In this document: one piece after another, positions 7,051-16,635 of the stretch
How positions within the stretch are numbered: the first letter of the stretch is position 1
Layout of the letters: each line of letters starts with the position of its first letter
From: a bacterium
Lineage (GTDB): Bacteria > Bacillota > Clostridia > UBA1381
Direction of reading: 5' to 3'
Assembly: GCA_030536655.1 (NCBI GenBank)
Contig: JAUNPN010000011.1
Location: 1-40,863, forward strand
DNA: 40,863 nt
Position numbers and translations under genes: made by a program
Notes under the pieces: generated by a model
Database searches by the model: none
The model's input: only the letters and a program-made list of their open reading frames with translations
Told to the model about the DNA's origin: nothing

Positions 7051-8800
7051 TTAATCGGCACTCCATCTTGATTCAAACTCATCATTAGACATTTTGAGCC
7101 CATTATTCAATTTATCAAGCATTTCCTTGCCGCCCGGCATCATTCTTGCTGACATTAAGTATTGCTTTACAGCAGTACGGATATCCCGCAGGGATGCTTT
7201 TGCCTTAGTCCAATTCGGAGGACTGAATACTTTATTATTTTGATTAGCATCATCAAGGGCAATTTCAAATCCCATATTCAAGCACTGCCCTGCAAGCTCA
7301 ATAACTGTGTCAAGCAAATCGTTATCCTTTAGTTTTTGCATCGCAACCGCTGGATTCGGAACAAGATCCTGCATTTTATTTATTTCGCAGAACAGAACCG
7401 AAACCGCAAAAAGATGGTGGTAAGGAGCATAGGCCTTAAGAGCTATCAAAGCCTCGTTCAATCCGAGCGGATTATCATTGCCCCAGTTTTTATAAACCTC
7501 TTTGTACAAGTCAGAAAGAGCTTGAATCTTTTCAGAGCTATACTCCCTGTGGAACAACTGCTCGAAACATTTATCGAATATTCTGCTCTCACTATAGGAA
7601 ATGGTAGGCCTCTGAGAATGCCAAGCGATCAGCTGCTTTCCGAGTGACGTCAAGTCAACAATATGAGCTGTGTTGTACTTGACCAGGTCAGCATTCTCTC
7701 CACGTTTCGTAATAAAGTATCCATCTGTAAAGTGTTGTTCGTAAGCCTTCTTCATTGCCAGAACATACTTTTCATTGCTCCGCAGATCACGAGCCTTTAC
7801 AGCGCTCTGGGAGTTCGTGCAGGTGCTGATTTCATCTGCACGCTCTGCATTGCTGATTTCATAGAATCGGAACATTATATAAGCGTCACTGACATTACGG
7901 ACAGATTCACTACAGTTGAAAATTGTGCTCAGAGACTGGCAGCCATTTACGACATTCAATTCCTTTACACTCATGGTTCCGTTGGCAATCTTGATAGACG
8001 AACATATTGCTGTTATGCCGTTGTGTAGGAAGAAAAACTCCTCCGGATTGTTCCTCAATGTGCGTGCGATTCCCTTATTAATCTTGTTTCCGGTACCAAG
8101 CGACTGACGCACATTTCTCCGGAAAAGCGTCCCGTCCTTGATTCCGGGAATCTTTATGCACTCCTTCAGCGGAATTGCCGCAATAACCGCTCTGGTAGCG
8201 CCGATCTGCATCTCCATATACTTCCCTTGCTCGATGGAAAACTCATAATTGATATAAGGACGATTGCGATTCAGCGCCTCATCATACCGTGCCTGAAGCA
8301 TCCCATTGTCAACAAGTACAAGGTTTGCGCTCAACGTATCGCTTTCCGCAAGCTCAGCCTGAAAAGCAGCCAAATCGGACTTTGCAGAATCCGTTAAACC
8401 AGATGTAGTAATCAGTTCAAAACAAACCTCGTAGTCATCCTCCAAGGCTGTGGCAATTTCGTTGATTTTTGCCTGCAGTTTTTCATTAGCTGCCTCCTGT
8501 AACTTCGCAAGATTCTTAATTTGAATCCACGACGATGTGACCTCACGAAGAGGCTCCGCATCTACAGTTTCTCCCTTGTAAAACTTGCCTTGAATAATGT
8601 ATATGGTTGAAGATTGGTCATCAATATAAACAGCATCAATCTGCTTATCACCGGCTCCATCGGTAATGCAAGCCTTGGCCTCAAAAGTATCAAGGTTATG
8701 TATGTTACGCAGATACCAAAGCGACAAACCTCTGTCCGTCGTTAGGATAGTTCTTTACATAGTATTCCTGTGCTATGTCCTTTTTAATCTTCTCGTACAT
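7051..8800 (-). pseudogene. AIPR-family abortive-infection protein, frame broken near the N-terminus
   Basis: AIPR (abortive infection phage resistance) proteins accompany restriction-modification genes; their mechanism is poorly known. Family features are visible: YLRNIHNL, ITDGAGDKQIDAVYIDD, IIQGKFYKG, then FFLHNGITAICSSI and VVNGCQSLSTIF (a conserved N-G-C-Q core). The best start is the ATG at 8800, with AAGGAG 7 bases upstream and 11 bases after the Res stop. From there the frame encodes MYEKIKKDIAQEYYVKNYP and ends 31 codons later. The long frame (7051-8727) has only a TTG start without a ribosome site. Removing one base from the run AAA at 8718-8720 joins QRFVA to WYLRNIHNL and gives a 582-residue protein, close to what the family expects. 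I read this as a one-base insertion, either a real mutation or a sequence error. Confidence 0.85.
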
Positions 8801-8811
8801 GGTGCTTCTCC

Positions 8812-11688
8812 TTACTCAATAACTCCGTCCGTATCAAAGATATGGTCGAGCTCGTCTGTGTTTATTGCATAAGAGACCTTGTCTCGGATTGCTGTCCGGT
8901 TCATATCGAGTCTCTTGAACTGGTTCTTTCCTGCCGCGTCCTTGCTCATGCGAATAAGCTGAATCCTGCCAACACCCGGATTTTGGCGTGCATATTCTGC
9001 AAGACCCTTAGCCTTGCCAAGATTATCTTTGAAATCAGGACTATGTGGCTCAAGAATATCAATCACATATCCAACACGCTCGTCTTTACGGACTATAATA
9101 AAATCCGGATATGTAGGTTTAATTTCTCCATCGATTTCATAGGGGATACAAAGTGCCCACGATCCTCTGGAGGGATTGCGAATCCAGCAGACAAAATCAG
9201 AACGCTTTTCTTCTGTCTCAATAAGATTGGCCTCCCAACCATTTAATTTCAACTTTGCGGTTCCTGTCGCTTCGCTGACAAATAGATGGTCTCGATATTC
9301 CTTACCGCCTGTTTCATGAGGAACCTGTATAGTTTCCGGCAAACGGAAATTATGTTTGCTGACAGGATCACCGTCAGAAACAATACTGTCGTATTCCTTA
9401 CGGATTTTTTCTGAATCGATAGTTGCGATGTATCTTCTGTAATCATCATTCAAGCCATGGAAACGATCCTCAGCATAGGAATGCAGGCGATTCATGCATT
9501 CGTCATCAGCAACAAAGAGAATGACATCGACCTTAAAAGCTGTCAGGTCAGCCATATCCATGTATTTGTTTCCATAAGCCATGCCAATGCCTTCTCTACC
9601 GAGCTTAATGTCTGCAACCTGGAACTGACGCTCGATATCGGTATCAGTTGTCGTGAACATATCGTGCACTGAATAATTGTCCACAGTCTCCCCAAAGGCA
9701 TCAAAAATCTGAGTTGCCAGCTTGAACTGCTTGACCTGCTGAACAAGGTCATCATACTTACCAGCTACCTTCAGACTCTCCACATAACTGTGAATCATCT
9801 CAACAATCTCGTCCTGCACCTCGCGGATCGCTTTCCGATGCAGTTTGGACATTGTAAGCAGATGAGCCATTCTGTACAGTGATTTCAGATAATCATTGAT
9901 ACGAAGAGCCCTGACATTATAAGAAAGCAGGCCTGCATCGTTTATAAATTTCATAACGGCTTCGCGGTCAAACAGATCTTCCTCTTCAGAGACCTCCGGT
10001 TGATTTTCCGGCGCACCGGACATATTGCCGCCACCGGAGGACGGTGTTGCTTCCGGTGTCTGAGTCGTGGCAGCTGTACTCGGCGCTGACGCTGTATTTT
10101 CAGCTCCCGGCTGCTGGTCATGTTCGGTTGATTCAGAGAAATTTGTCTGCTCTACGACGCTTTGAGGTTGAGCCGTAAAACTATCAGCGCCGTCTGTCTC
10201 TGTAGGCACACTTGCTATCTGTGGATCAGATGTCTGCCCAGAGAAAACATCAAACAAGGTCATCTGTCCCTGAATTGGCTGTTCCTCTTTTTTCTTTTTC
10301 GGCCTAACAGTCAATGTTTCAAAATGTCTGCCGGAAAGAGACTCTCCATAAATATCGGTTGGAATGTCCCCGCCTTCTGTGCTCTGAAGGGCTTCTACAA
10401 CGTCCTTGACAGTGTTTTCATTAAAGTACGGCAAATAGAGATGGACATCGTTCAAGACATCGTCCACCTGAATATGCATCTGCATAGGCGTCCGGATCAT
10501 TCGACCGAGAAGCTGCGCAATGTATGTAGCATCACTGGCATGCTTGAAAGACATCATAGTTTCTGCACGCGGACAATCCCATCCCGTGGATAGATTCTCT
10601 TTGAATAACACCACACGAATATTTCTGTCTTCTGCAATATTGGATGGCTCCTCATAACGAACTTCGAGTCCGTTAACTGTCAACGTCGCAGTTGTACCAC
10701 CAAAGGTATGTACCACTTGACCACTCTCCAGCTTGAAGCCTGTCCGCTCCTTGATCTTGGAAATGCAGTCGTCAAGATTTGTATCTGTCAGAGCGTCTCC
10801 GGTCCCATTCAAAACCTGAATGATCAGTATCGGATTTACATAGGCATAATGCTGCTCAAAGCAATACTGCGTCCAGTGCTCCCATTTTTCCTTCCAGTCA
10901 TCTGCAGCAGCCTGCAGAATGGCCATATCGTTATTAACTGTGCCTTCTTCCGGATAAGTGATAACGATCCTATCTTTCAAAAGTCCGGAGGCGCGCACCT
11001 CATCAGTAGTAACGATTGATTTGTGGATTGTGGAAGACGTGCCCTCAACCAGAGCATTGAATCTCTGAGTGGTAGCAGACATGCCGATGACTACCGGCAT
11101 AGGCGGGATACCGTCTGAATCGCTGCCTTTAATGAACTTCTGCATAATAGTCGTGGCTTTGCTTGCTTCACGGCCCTGCATGCCACGGTGCGCCTCGTCG
11201 ATAATGAAATACAGCCGGTCGCTTTTTTCGCGGACGGTATTAGCAAGTGTCTGCCATATAGTATAAGTGCGGCCATCGCCGTTTTTTGTGAGTTTAGACG
11301 TGACTGACAGTTTCTGTGTATTCAGGAAATAGACGTGTCCGTCCTCGAACATTTCCTTGTCGAATGAGTCCTCTGAAACCGTGACGCACTGCGAAAGGCG
11401 GATCTTGTCAGCCTTGGAATCAATCTTCTGTTTTGATTGCTCATTCAGTTGAGGTGAATCCGAAAGCCAGATGATAATGGCATCCGGTTGCTCCACATAT
11501 TGCTCATCACCGAAGAGAATGTCCTCAATCAGTGCAGACATAATGATGGTTTTTCCTGCTCCAGTCGGCGCAGTGAAGGAAACCACCTGCGGCGCGTGTG
11601 TTCTATGATAGCTGCCCATTGCCTCCGCAGTCTTCATGCGAATATCAGCAAGTGCTCTTTTCTGGAATGGGAATAATTCTACTTTCAT
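8812..11688 (-). CDS. res: Type III-like restriction subunit Res (DEAD/DEAH helicase with C-terminal nuclease motif)
   Basis: This 958-residue protein would translocate on DNA using ATP and cleave unmodified DNA together with Mod. Superfamily 2 motifs are in order: Walker A PTGAGKT (41-47), DEAH (164-167), SAT (204-206), STGWDCPRAE (367-376) and QLLGRMIRTP (392-401). Residues about 463-585 are a low-complexity linker rich in Pro, Ser, Thr and Gln, with QMTLFD at 475-480. The C-terminus holds a PD-(D/E)xK-like site, PDFIIVR then DILEPH (D862, D877, E880), in which the usual Lys is His. The start at 11688 has a GGAGGTAA ribosome site that includes the Mod stop codon, so translation is coupled. 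AIPR begins 11 bases downstream. The gene is intact. Confidence 0.93.
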   Translation of the reverse strand: MKVELFPFQKRALADIRMKTAEAMGSYHRTHAPQVVSFTAPTGAGKTIIMSALIEDILFGDEQYVEQPDAIIIWLSDSPQLNEQSKQKIDSKADKIRLSQCVTVSEDSFDKEMFEDGHVYFLNTQKLSVTSKLTKNGDGRTYTIWQTLANTVREKSDRLYFIIDEAHRGMQGREASKATTIMQKFIKGSDSDGIPPMPVVIGMSATTQRFNALVEGTSSTIHKSIVTTDEVRASGLLKDRIVITYPEEGTVNNDMAILQAAADDWKEKWEHWTQYCFEQHYAYVNPILIIQVLNGTGDALTDTNLDDCISKIKERTGFKLESGQVVHTFGGTTATLTVNGLEVRYEEPSNIAEDRNIRVVLFKENLSTGWDCPRAETMMSFKHASDATYIAQLLGRMIRTPMQMHIQVDDVLNDVHLYLPYFNENTVKDVVEALQSTEGGDIPTDIYGESLSGRHFETLTVRPKKKKEEQPIQGQMTLFDVFSGQTSDPQIASVPTETDGADSFTAQPQSVVEQTNFSESTEHDQQPGAENTASAPSTAATTQTPEATPSSGGGNMSGAPENQPEVSEEEDLFDREAVMKFINDAGLLSYNVRALRINDYLKSLYRMAHLLTMSKLHRKAIREVQDEIVEMIHSYVESLKVAGKYDDLVQQVKQFKLATQIFDAFGETVDNYSVHDMFTTTDTDIERQFQVADIKLGREGIGMAYGNKYMDMADLTAFKVDVILFVADDECMNRLHSYAEDRFHGLNDDYRRYIATIDSEKIRKEYDSIVSDGDPVSKHNFRLPETIQVPHETGGKEYRDHLFVSEATGTAKLKLNGWEANLIETEEKRSDFVCWIRNPSRGSWALCIPYEIDGEIKPTYPDFIIVRKDERVGYVIDILEPHSPDFKDNLGKAKGLAEYARQNPGVGRIQLIRMSKDAAGKNQFKRLDMNRTAIRDKVSYAINTDELDHIFDTDGVIE

Positions 11689-11690
11689 GG

Positions 11691-13820
11691 TTACCTCCCT
11701 GTATTGATTCTGAAATTATCCAGATAATCTCTGTAAAGCTGATAGCAGGCCTTACCCTCATACGTTCGGATCATTGTTCGATAAGCCGACTCTGAATCCG
11801 TCACAATAAACACGGTCTGAATTTCCGGATGCTGATCTAATTGCGTATCAAACTCGGAATAATATATCTCGTCGATAAGGATTGCCATCTTATTCTCTGG
11901 CAAGATAAGCATATCTGGAAGCGTGTCACTTTCAAGAGTCGGATATTTTCCAATAGCTCCGGCCTTCATCCAAAGCACCGGAAGTAACTCCTTGAACTGT
12001 CTGCCAAGGGCAACCGAGGTTTTGTCAAGAAAGCTCAGTTTGAAGAAGGCGGCGTTTGTCGGGAAGCCAGCAGACATAGGCCTTTCTATACCGAGATAAT
12101 CACCTTTTAGTGGCACATTATTCGTGTCATGGCCTTCAATTGTACATACAGTTCGTGGCCATGTGATATATCGGGCAATTCCGAATCTCTCCCATTCTTC
12201 GTCTCCCGGATGTAATCCTTTCTTTGTTAGTGATTTAATTTCAGTTTCGGAAACCTCATTATTAGTAACCATAACACATCTACGGTGCCCACCATCTTCA
12301 ATATTCAGAAGATTTAAAGCATGTAAGGTTGTTCCTGAACCAGAAAAGAAGTCAACTACAAGAGCATCCTTCTTATTTCCTACATAAAAGCGTAATGTAT
12401 CCTCAACAGCATATAGCGACTTAGGAAACGGGAAGTTTCTTTTCGGAATAATCTTATCAATGAGATTCGTTCCATACGTACTGGCATCGTGCCAATCCCG
12501 TACCCACATTGTTTTTGGTTCCCTATCCTGTTCAGCATCCTCATTCCACTCTAATATCAGAGAGCCGTCTGAATCCCTTCCTGTTGCGATTAGAATTCCA
12601 TCACGCAGCTGTTCTTTTTGCTTCTTTTTTAGAAAGACAACTGCCCACTGATCTCTTTTCTTGTTATAGGCACCTAATTTTGCAATACCCTGCTCCAAAT
12701 AGGCTCGTAATGTTTCATGACCGAGTTGCCATCTGCCCTCGCTATCATCAGTTCTAATTGGCCACACCGCTTTTAATCCCGCAGCAGGCGGTCTTTTTTC
12801 CACATCATGTCTATCCGTTTCAAGTGGAAGCGGTTCTCCGACGAATTCTATTTTTTTCTTTTTCACGTCAATCCAGACTGGATAAAACAAATTCGGCGAC
12901 TCTCTCCGCGAAGAACCTTTTGAGCCTCGCCGCAACATACTATTCCATATAGTATCCGTCTTCGATTCCTTAGCGTCAGGATTACTATTATCCGTAACGT
13001 CTAACATGGAATACTTTGACTTTTGTATGTTCATACTGCCAAACTGTAACAAGAATAAATATTCATCACATCTGGCGAACTGGCCAACTCTGGTAGATGC
13101 CTTTTTGTTAATTCGAGAGGTTATCATTTGCATACGTGCTTCTGGAAAAATTTCCTCCAGTAAGCAACCCAAGTGTAAATATTCCTTTTCATCAATAGTT
13201 ACAATAAGGACAGAATCATTCGGATTCAACAGTTTCTTCGCAATTTTAAGGCGTTTTTCCATCATGGAAAGCCACTTGCTGTGACGATAAGCATCAGAGC
13301 TATCCACATAGTCGTTATTGTATTTCCAGTCCTTTGCACCAGTGTTATACGGCGGATCGATGTAGATGCAATCCACCTTCTCCGCATACAGATACTCCAG
13401 AAGCTGCAGCGCATGGTAATTGTCTGCCTCGATCAGCGTATGCCAAAGGCCGCTGTCCGGAGCGTTCTCCACAATATCAATCGGTTTCAGTGTCGGATAG
13501 ATCGGCTCACCAAATTCAGCTACAGCAACGATCTCATCCAATTTGAAAGTTTTCTGCTCATGCGTTTCGCGGCGATCACAGAGTACCTCATCGTCGTCAA
13601 TTTTTATGACAGTATATATATCACTTACATATCCGGTCTTCAGTGCGACCTTTGAGCCGGCACGAATCGGTACATCATAAAGCGGTGTGCATTCCGGTAA
13701 GTGCTCTTCAAACACCAATCCGAACTTCTTCTGTTTGAGCAATTTATTTGTCTCCTGCAGTATTCTCTCCTTAAGCGCAGGATCGTCAATCTGCTGGATC
13801 AGGTCTTGTAACAATGCCAT
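11691..13820 (-). CDS. mod: Type III-like DNA methyltransferase (Mod), beta class
   Basis: This 709-residue adenine or cytosine-N4 DNA methyltransferase is the modification and recognition partner of Res. The catalytic DPPYNTG motif is at 155-161 and the SAM-binding FFSGSGTT at about 491-498. That order (catalytic motif first) defines the beta class used by type III enzymes. The region in between (about 230-470) should hold the target recognition domain. About 110 residues precede the usual Mod core and form a small beta-rich N-terminal extension (IRAGSKVALKTGYVSDIYTV). The ATG at 13820 is preceded by GAGGTGG, 9 bases after the radical SAM stop. The recognition sequence cannot be read from the protein. 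Confidence 0.94.
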   Translation of the reverse strand: MALLQDLIQQIDDPALKERILQETNKLLKQKKFGLVFEEHLPECTPLYDVPIRAGSKVALKTGYVSDIYTVIKIDDDEVLCDRRETHEQKTFKLDEIVAVAEFGEPIYPTLKPIDIVENAPDSGLWHTLIEADNYHALQLLEYLYAEKVDCIYIDPPYNTGAKDWKYNNDYVDSSDAYRHSKWLSMMEKRLKIAKKLLNPNDSVLIVTIDEKEYLHLGCLLEEIFPEARMQMITSRINKKASTRVGQFARCDEYLFLLQFGSMNIQKSKYSMLDVTDNSNPDAKESKTDTIWNSMLRRGSKGSSRRESPNLFYPVWIDVKKKKIEFVGEPLPLETDRHDVEKRPPAAGLKAVWPIRTDDSEGRWQLGHETLRAYLEQGIAKLGAYNKKRDQWAVVFLKKKQKEQLRDGILIATGRDSDGSLILEWNEDAEQDREPKTMWVRDWHDASTYGTNLIDKIIPKRNFPFPKSLYAVEDTLRFYVGNKKDALVVDFFSGSGTTLHALNLLNIEDGGHRRCVMVTNNEVSETEIKSLTKKGLHPGDEEWERFGIARYITWPRTVCTIEGHDTNNVPLKGDYLGIERPMSAGFPTNAAFFKLSFLDKTSVALGRQFKELLPVLWMKAGAIGKYPTLESDTLPDMLILPENKMAILIDEIYYSEFDTQLDQHPEIQTVFIVTDSESAYRTMIRTYEGKACYQLYRDYLDNFRINTGR

Positions 13821-13829
13821 AATGCCACC

Positions 13830-14594
13830 TCATTCTTCCGTTATCGTTTTTTCTTTGATATGATAATCAATTCCATGCTCTTGGCAGAATTTGATCACCT
13901 CTGCCGCACTCTCATTGTAAAAATGCTTATGTCCTTCATAGGCATTCGCTACCTTGCTGTAGTTTGTCCTCCCAAAAACAATCCAGTCTACAAAAGATAC
14001 AGCTTCCAATATTTCATGTAGATCCTGTTCGACCATATTCGGCGTTGGGTAAGGCTCAATGCTCACCCACGTCCTGCAACCTGCATCATGTAATGCTCTC
14101 AAGGCTGCCAATCGTTCCGCACAAGGAACAGCTCCCGGCTCCATTTGCTCTCGGTAAGTCTCATCAAGCGTAATCAATGTGATGCCATATTCATTCTTCT
14201 TGGAAAGCTCTGCAAGCTCTATTGGCAACAGACCTTTTGTAAGTGTTGTGCATTTTATACCTGCGTCATTCAGTTTTCGGATAGCCGCTATGCTCATAGT
14301 AGCGACTTCCGGATATCCATTCATGAATGGATCTGTTGTAAAGCAAAGGTGTACCGACTGAATTTTATCTCTCAGCTTAGGTATTTCTTTGTTGAGCAAT
14401 TCAAGCGTATTTGAGACCAGCACCGGCTCAAGCCAAGTGTCATAGTCTTTTATTTTGCCGAACCGCTTTTTCATCAGAAATGCATAACATGGATATCGAC
14501 ATCCATGCGCACATCCCTGCACATGATTCATTGTGTAGTCACCATACTCTACGCCTGTTTGGTAAAGCATGGATTTTCGTGTTATAGTTTTCAA
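13830..14594 (-). CDS. Radical SAM protein with a CxxxCxxxC motif, partner of TcmP
   Basis: The protein has 254 residues. The iron-sulfur segment GCAHGCRYPCYAF places cysteines at 28, 32 and 36. The spacing CxxxCxxxC differs from the standard radical SAM CxxxCxxC by one residue and matches the three-Cys motif for which the neighbouring TcmP family is named. The following sequence keeps a partial TIM-barrel pattern (VHLCFTTDPF, CTTLTKGLL, YGITLITLDE, WVSIEPYP, DWIVFGRTN), like spore photolyase-related and DUF5131-type proteins. The start is probably the TTG at 14594, since GGAGG lies 11 bases upstream and no ATG is available. It lies 18 bases after TcmP1 and 9 before Mod, so it is co-transcribed with both. 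It may modify a nucleic acid or nucleotide; the substrate is unknown. Confidence 0.85.
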   Translation of the reverse strand: MKTITRKSMLYQTGVEYGDYTMNHVQGCAHGCRYPCYAFLMKKRFGKIKDYDTWLEPVLVSNTLELLNKEIPKLRDKIQSVHLCFTTDPFMNGYPEVATMSIAAIRKLNDAGIKCTTLTKGLLPIELAELSKKNEYGITLITLDETYREQMEPGAVPCAERLAALRALHDAGCRTWVSIEPYPTPNMVEQDLHEILEAVSFVDWIVFGRTNYSKVANAYEGHKHFYNESAAEVIKFCQEHGIDYHIKEKTITEE

Positions 14595-14612
14595 GCCTAT
14601 TTCATCCTCCGC

Positions 14613-15476
14613 CTATTTGTTCTTTAAAATATGATCTGCTATTCGTAGAGCGAGTCCTTGCGCTTTTGGGCTCTCGCTCGAAATGGCAAAGCAGAATAGG
14701 AACATCGGCGAGTTCCTGCTATTTCTGAAAATCCGAGCGTGTTTGGAAACACAGGGAAAGATAGTCTTGAGTCGGGAGAGGATGTATTCTTTTATATGAT
14801 CCGGATTAGCGTCCTTAATTTTGCGCTCACCATCGTTCTGACCAGATTCATCCGGAAACAGATCGAAAAGTGTCATCTGTGGATCTTTTTTGTAAAACTC
14901 CTCACGCCATCCGGTATCTCCGAGTAAGCGGTCTATGCAGTCCTCCCATTTTTCATATTTCCCATTCTTCGGCAACATTCGTTCAAGAGCAGAAAACGGA
15001 AACAGATACCAAACGTCAATAGACTTCGTTTTTGCTACTGTTTCAAGCGTGGTCCAATTGACCTGAGTTGCATATGGATCTAAAAACAGAAGCCCTCTAT
15101 TATACCGCCAGTCCTGCTCACGAATGATCTGCTCAAGTTTCTCATTGGCGTCACCACAGTAAACGCTGACGTTCCATTTCAATTCTGGAAACTCTGATTT
15201 CACCATTGCCCATAGTTCTGCCGCTTTGTCCTCATCTTTTTCGATAAAGAAGTAATGGTCAAATTTTTTATCCGCCGACAATGCTCTCTTGGCAGAACCC
15301 ACAAGATACTGCCCACCATCACTGGTTTCTATCTCACCTGTTCCAGCGAAGGCGTCAATATAAATCTTCTTGAACTTCTTGTTTTGTAAAGCGATAAGAT
15401 ACGCATCCAAATAGCTCGCGAAGATATTCAGTTTCTCCTCTGTCCAGTTACCGCCGAATTTCTGTGACGCCGTCAT
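14613..15476 (-). CDS. tcmP: Three-Cys-motif partner protein TcmP (copy 1, next to the radical SAM gene)
   Basis: TcmP proteins occur beside three-Cys-motif radical SAM proteins; their role is not established. This 287-residue copy has methyltransferase-like features: IYIDAFAGTGEI (38-49, like the SAM-binding DxFxGxG), FFIEKDED (76-83, acidic end of a second strand), CGDAN (107-111) and LLFLDPYA (129-136, like a D-P-x-Y catalytic loop). The N-terminus WTEEKLNIFASYLDAYLIAL is typical of the family. PQMTLFDLF at 199-207 resembles a sliding-clamp binding peptide and recurs in Res. The ATG at 15476 has AGGA 5 bases upstream. It is the second gene of the operon. Confidence 0.85.
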   Translation of the reverse strand: MTASQKFGGNWTEEKLNIFASYLDAYLIALQNKKFKKIYIDAFAGTGEIETSDGGQYLVGSAKRALSADKKFDHYFFIEKDEDKAAELWAMVKSEFPELKWNVSVYCGDANEKLEQIIREQDWRYNRGLLFLDPYATQVNWTTLETVAKTKSIDVWYLFPFSALERMLPKNGKYEKWEDCIDRLLGDTGWREEFYKKDPQMTLFDLFPDESGQNDGERKIKDANPDHIKEYILSRLKTIFPCVSKHARIFRNSRNSPMFLFCFAISSESPKAQGLALRIADHILKNK

Positions 15477-15510
15477 TAATTCCTACACCTCTTCTATATA
15501 AAACTCAGTC

Positions 15511-16635
15511 TCATGAAGAGAAAGAGATTACTGTTTCCTTATTCCCAGTTATATCATTTACAATCTGCTCAATCTTTGCTCCAAAGCAACTTGTTAGATC
15601 GTGTTTTATTTCATTCCGAAATCCCTCAGATGGAAAGATTGGATGGTTGTCCAGAAGTTTCCACATTTCATCCAGAGGCACCTGCTTATGACCTTTCAAA
15701 GACCGACTCAAATACCTTGCGATATCAATCACATGAAGACATGACTCATCCTCGTCTATCGTAATCTCGCCAAAAAAGTCAAAGGACAGCTGCCGGTTTT
15801 CAGCTGATCGTTTGGTAGAGGACTGTGCACCGAATACTTTCCACGCACTTTTCTTACATAACTTGAAACCTTCTTTATTGCTTGTGCAATGGATCAGGTT
15901 ATATACAAGTGTGTTCTGTGTGTTGTAGAAAGGAACTGCAGAAACGTAATATCTGCGAGAACCCTTGAGGGAATCAATAATTTCCTCCACCCTTGCTTCA
16001 TAAGCTGATTTATCGCTTCCGTAAGGCACCAGCTTCTCAAAATCCTCCAGATAGGTATTCTCATACTTTGCCTTCGTCGTCTTTCTCTTGGTGCTCGTAA
16101 TTGCTCGAACTGGATCAGAAACCATATGATTTATCATGACCTCTCCCCAGTTACGGAAAAACGGTAGAAGCGCCTCCCAATCAATGTTTGCATCGTATGG
16201 ATCATAGAGCAGAAAATAATGCAGGTGCCCAGTCCCATACAACTGTGGTCCGATAGTCCGGAGAAGTTCATGTGCATCGCTGCATGATGTGACGATCTTG
16301 AAATTTCTCTCATCCAGCGGGAGGTGCTTTTTGAGTTCATCCACTCTGGCCTTGTCTTTATCGTTCAGATAAATATGAATGTTTTTATCTGTATAGGTCC
16401 TTGCTGCTTCTTGAAGTGCCTCGGATACTCGTACTGCTGTGCCTTTCACCGATTGTCCGGCACCGTCTGTATACATTCCGCTGTTACACATGCAATCGAT
16501 AAAGATCAGCCCGTTGCAGGATTCATTCAGCAATAATTTCTGTGCCCACGATTTTATATATTCCTCAATCAGTTCAAACTTTTTAATCGTATGAGGACTG
16601 GCCTTATCGATTACATTTTTCCTTCTACCGGGCAT
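15511..16635 (-). CDS. Divergent TcmP-like protein (copy 2, first gene of the defence operon)
   Basis: The reading frame is open from 16743, but the ATG at 16635 is the better start: AAAGGAG lies 11 bases upstream, and the 374-residue product then begins MPGRRKNVIDKASPHTIKKF, matching where TcmP proteins normally begin. Core motifs parallel copy 1: LIFIDCMCNSGMY (two cysteines where copy 1 has AFAGTG), IYLNDKDKARVDEL, CSDAHEL and FLLYDPYDANIDW. The C-terminal part is longer than in copy 1 and contains NRQLSFDFFGE, another clamp-like peptide. The two copies are too different to be a recent duplication and may act as a heterodimer; that is inference. Annotation as TcmP is likely but less sure than for copy 1. 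Confidence 0.75.
   Translation of the reverse strand: MPGRRKNVIDKASPHTIKKFELIEEYIKSWAQKLLLNESCNGLIFIDCMCNSGMYTDGAGQSVKGTAVRVSEALQEAARTYTDKNIHIYLNDKDKARVDELKKHLPLDERNFKIVTSCSDAHELLRTIGPQLYGTGHLHYFLLYDPYDANIDWEALLPFFRNWGEVMINHMVSDPVRAITSTKRKTTKAKYENTYLEDFEKLVPYGSDKSAYEARVEEIIDSLKGSRRYYVSAVPFYNTQNTLVYNLIHCTSNKEGFKLCKKSAWKVFGAQSSTKRSAENRQLSFDFFGEITIDEDESCLHVIDIARYLSRSLKGHKQVPLDEMWKLLDNHPIFPSEGFRNEIKHDLTSCFGAKIEQIVNDITGNKETVISFSS

Noticed and set aside
8715-8723. Phase variation by slippage in the AIPR gene
   Set aside because: The run at the lesion has only three identical bases, too short for a slippage-prone tract.
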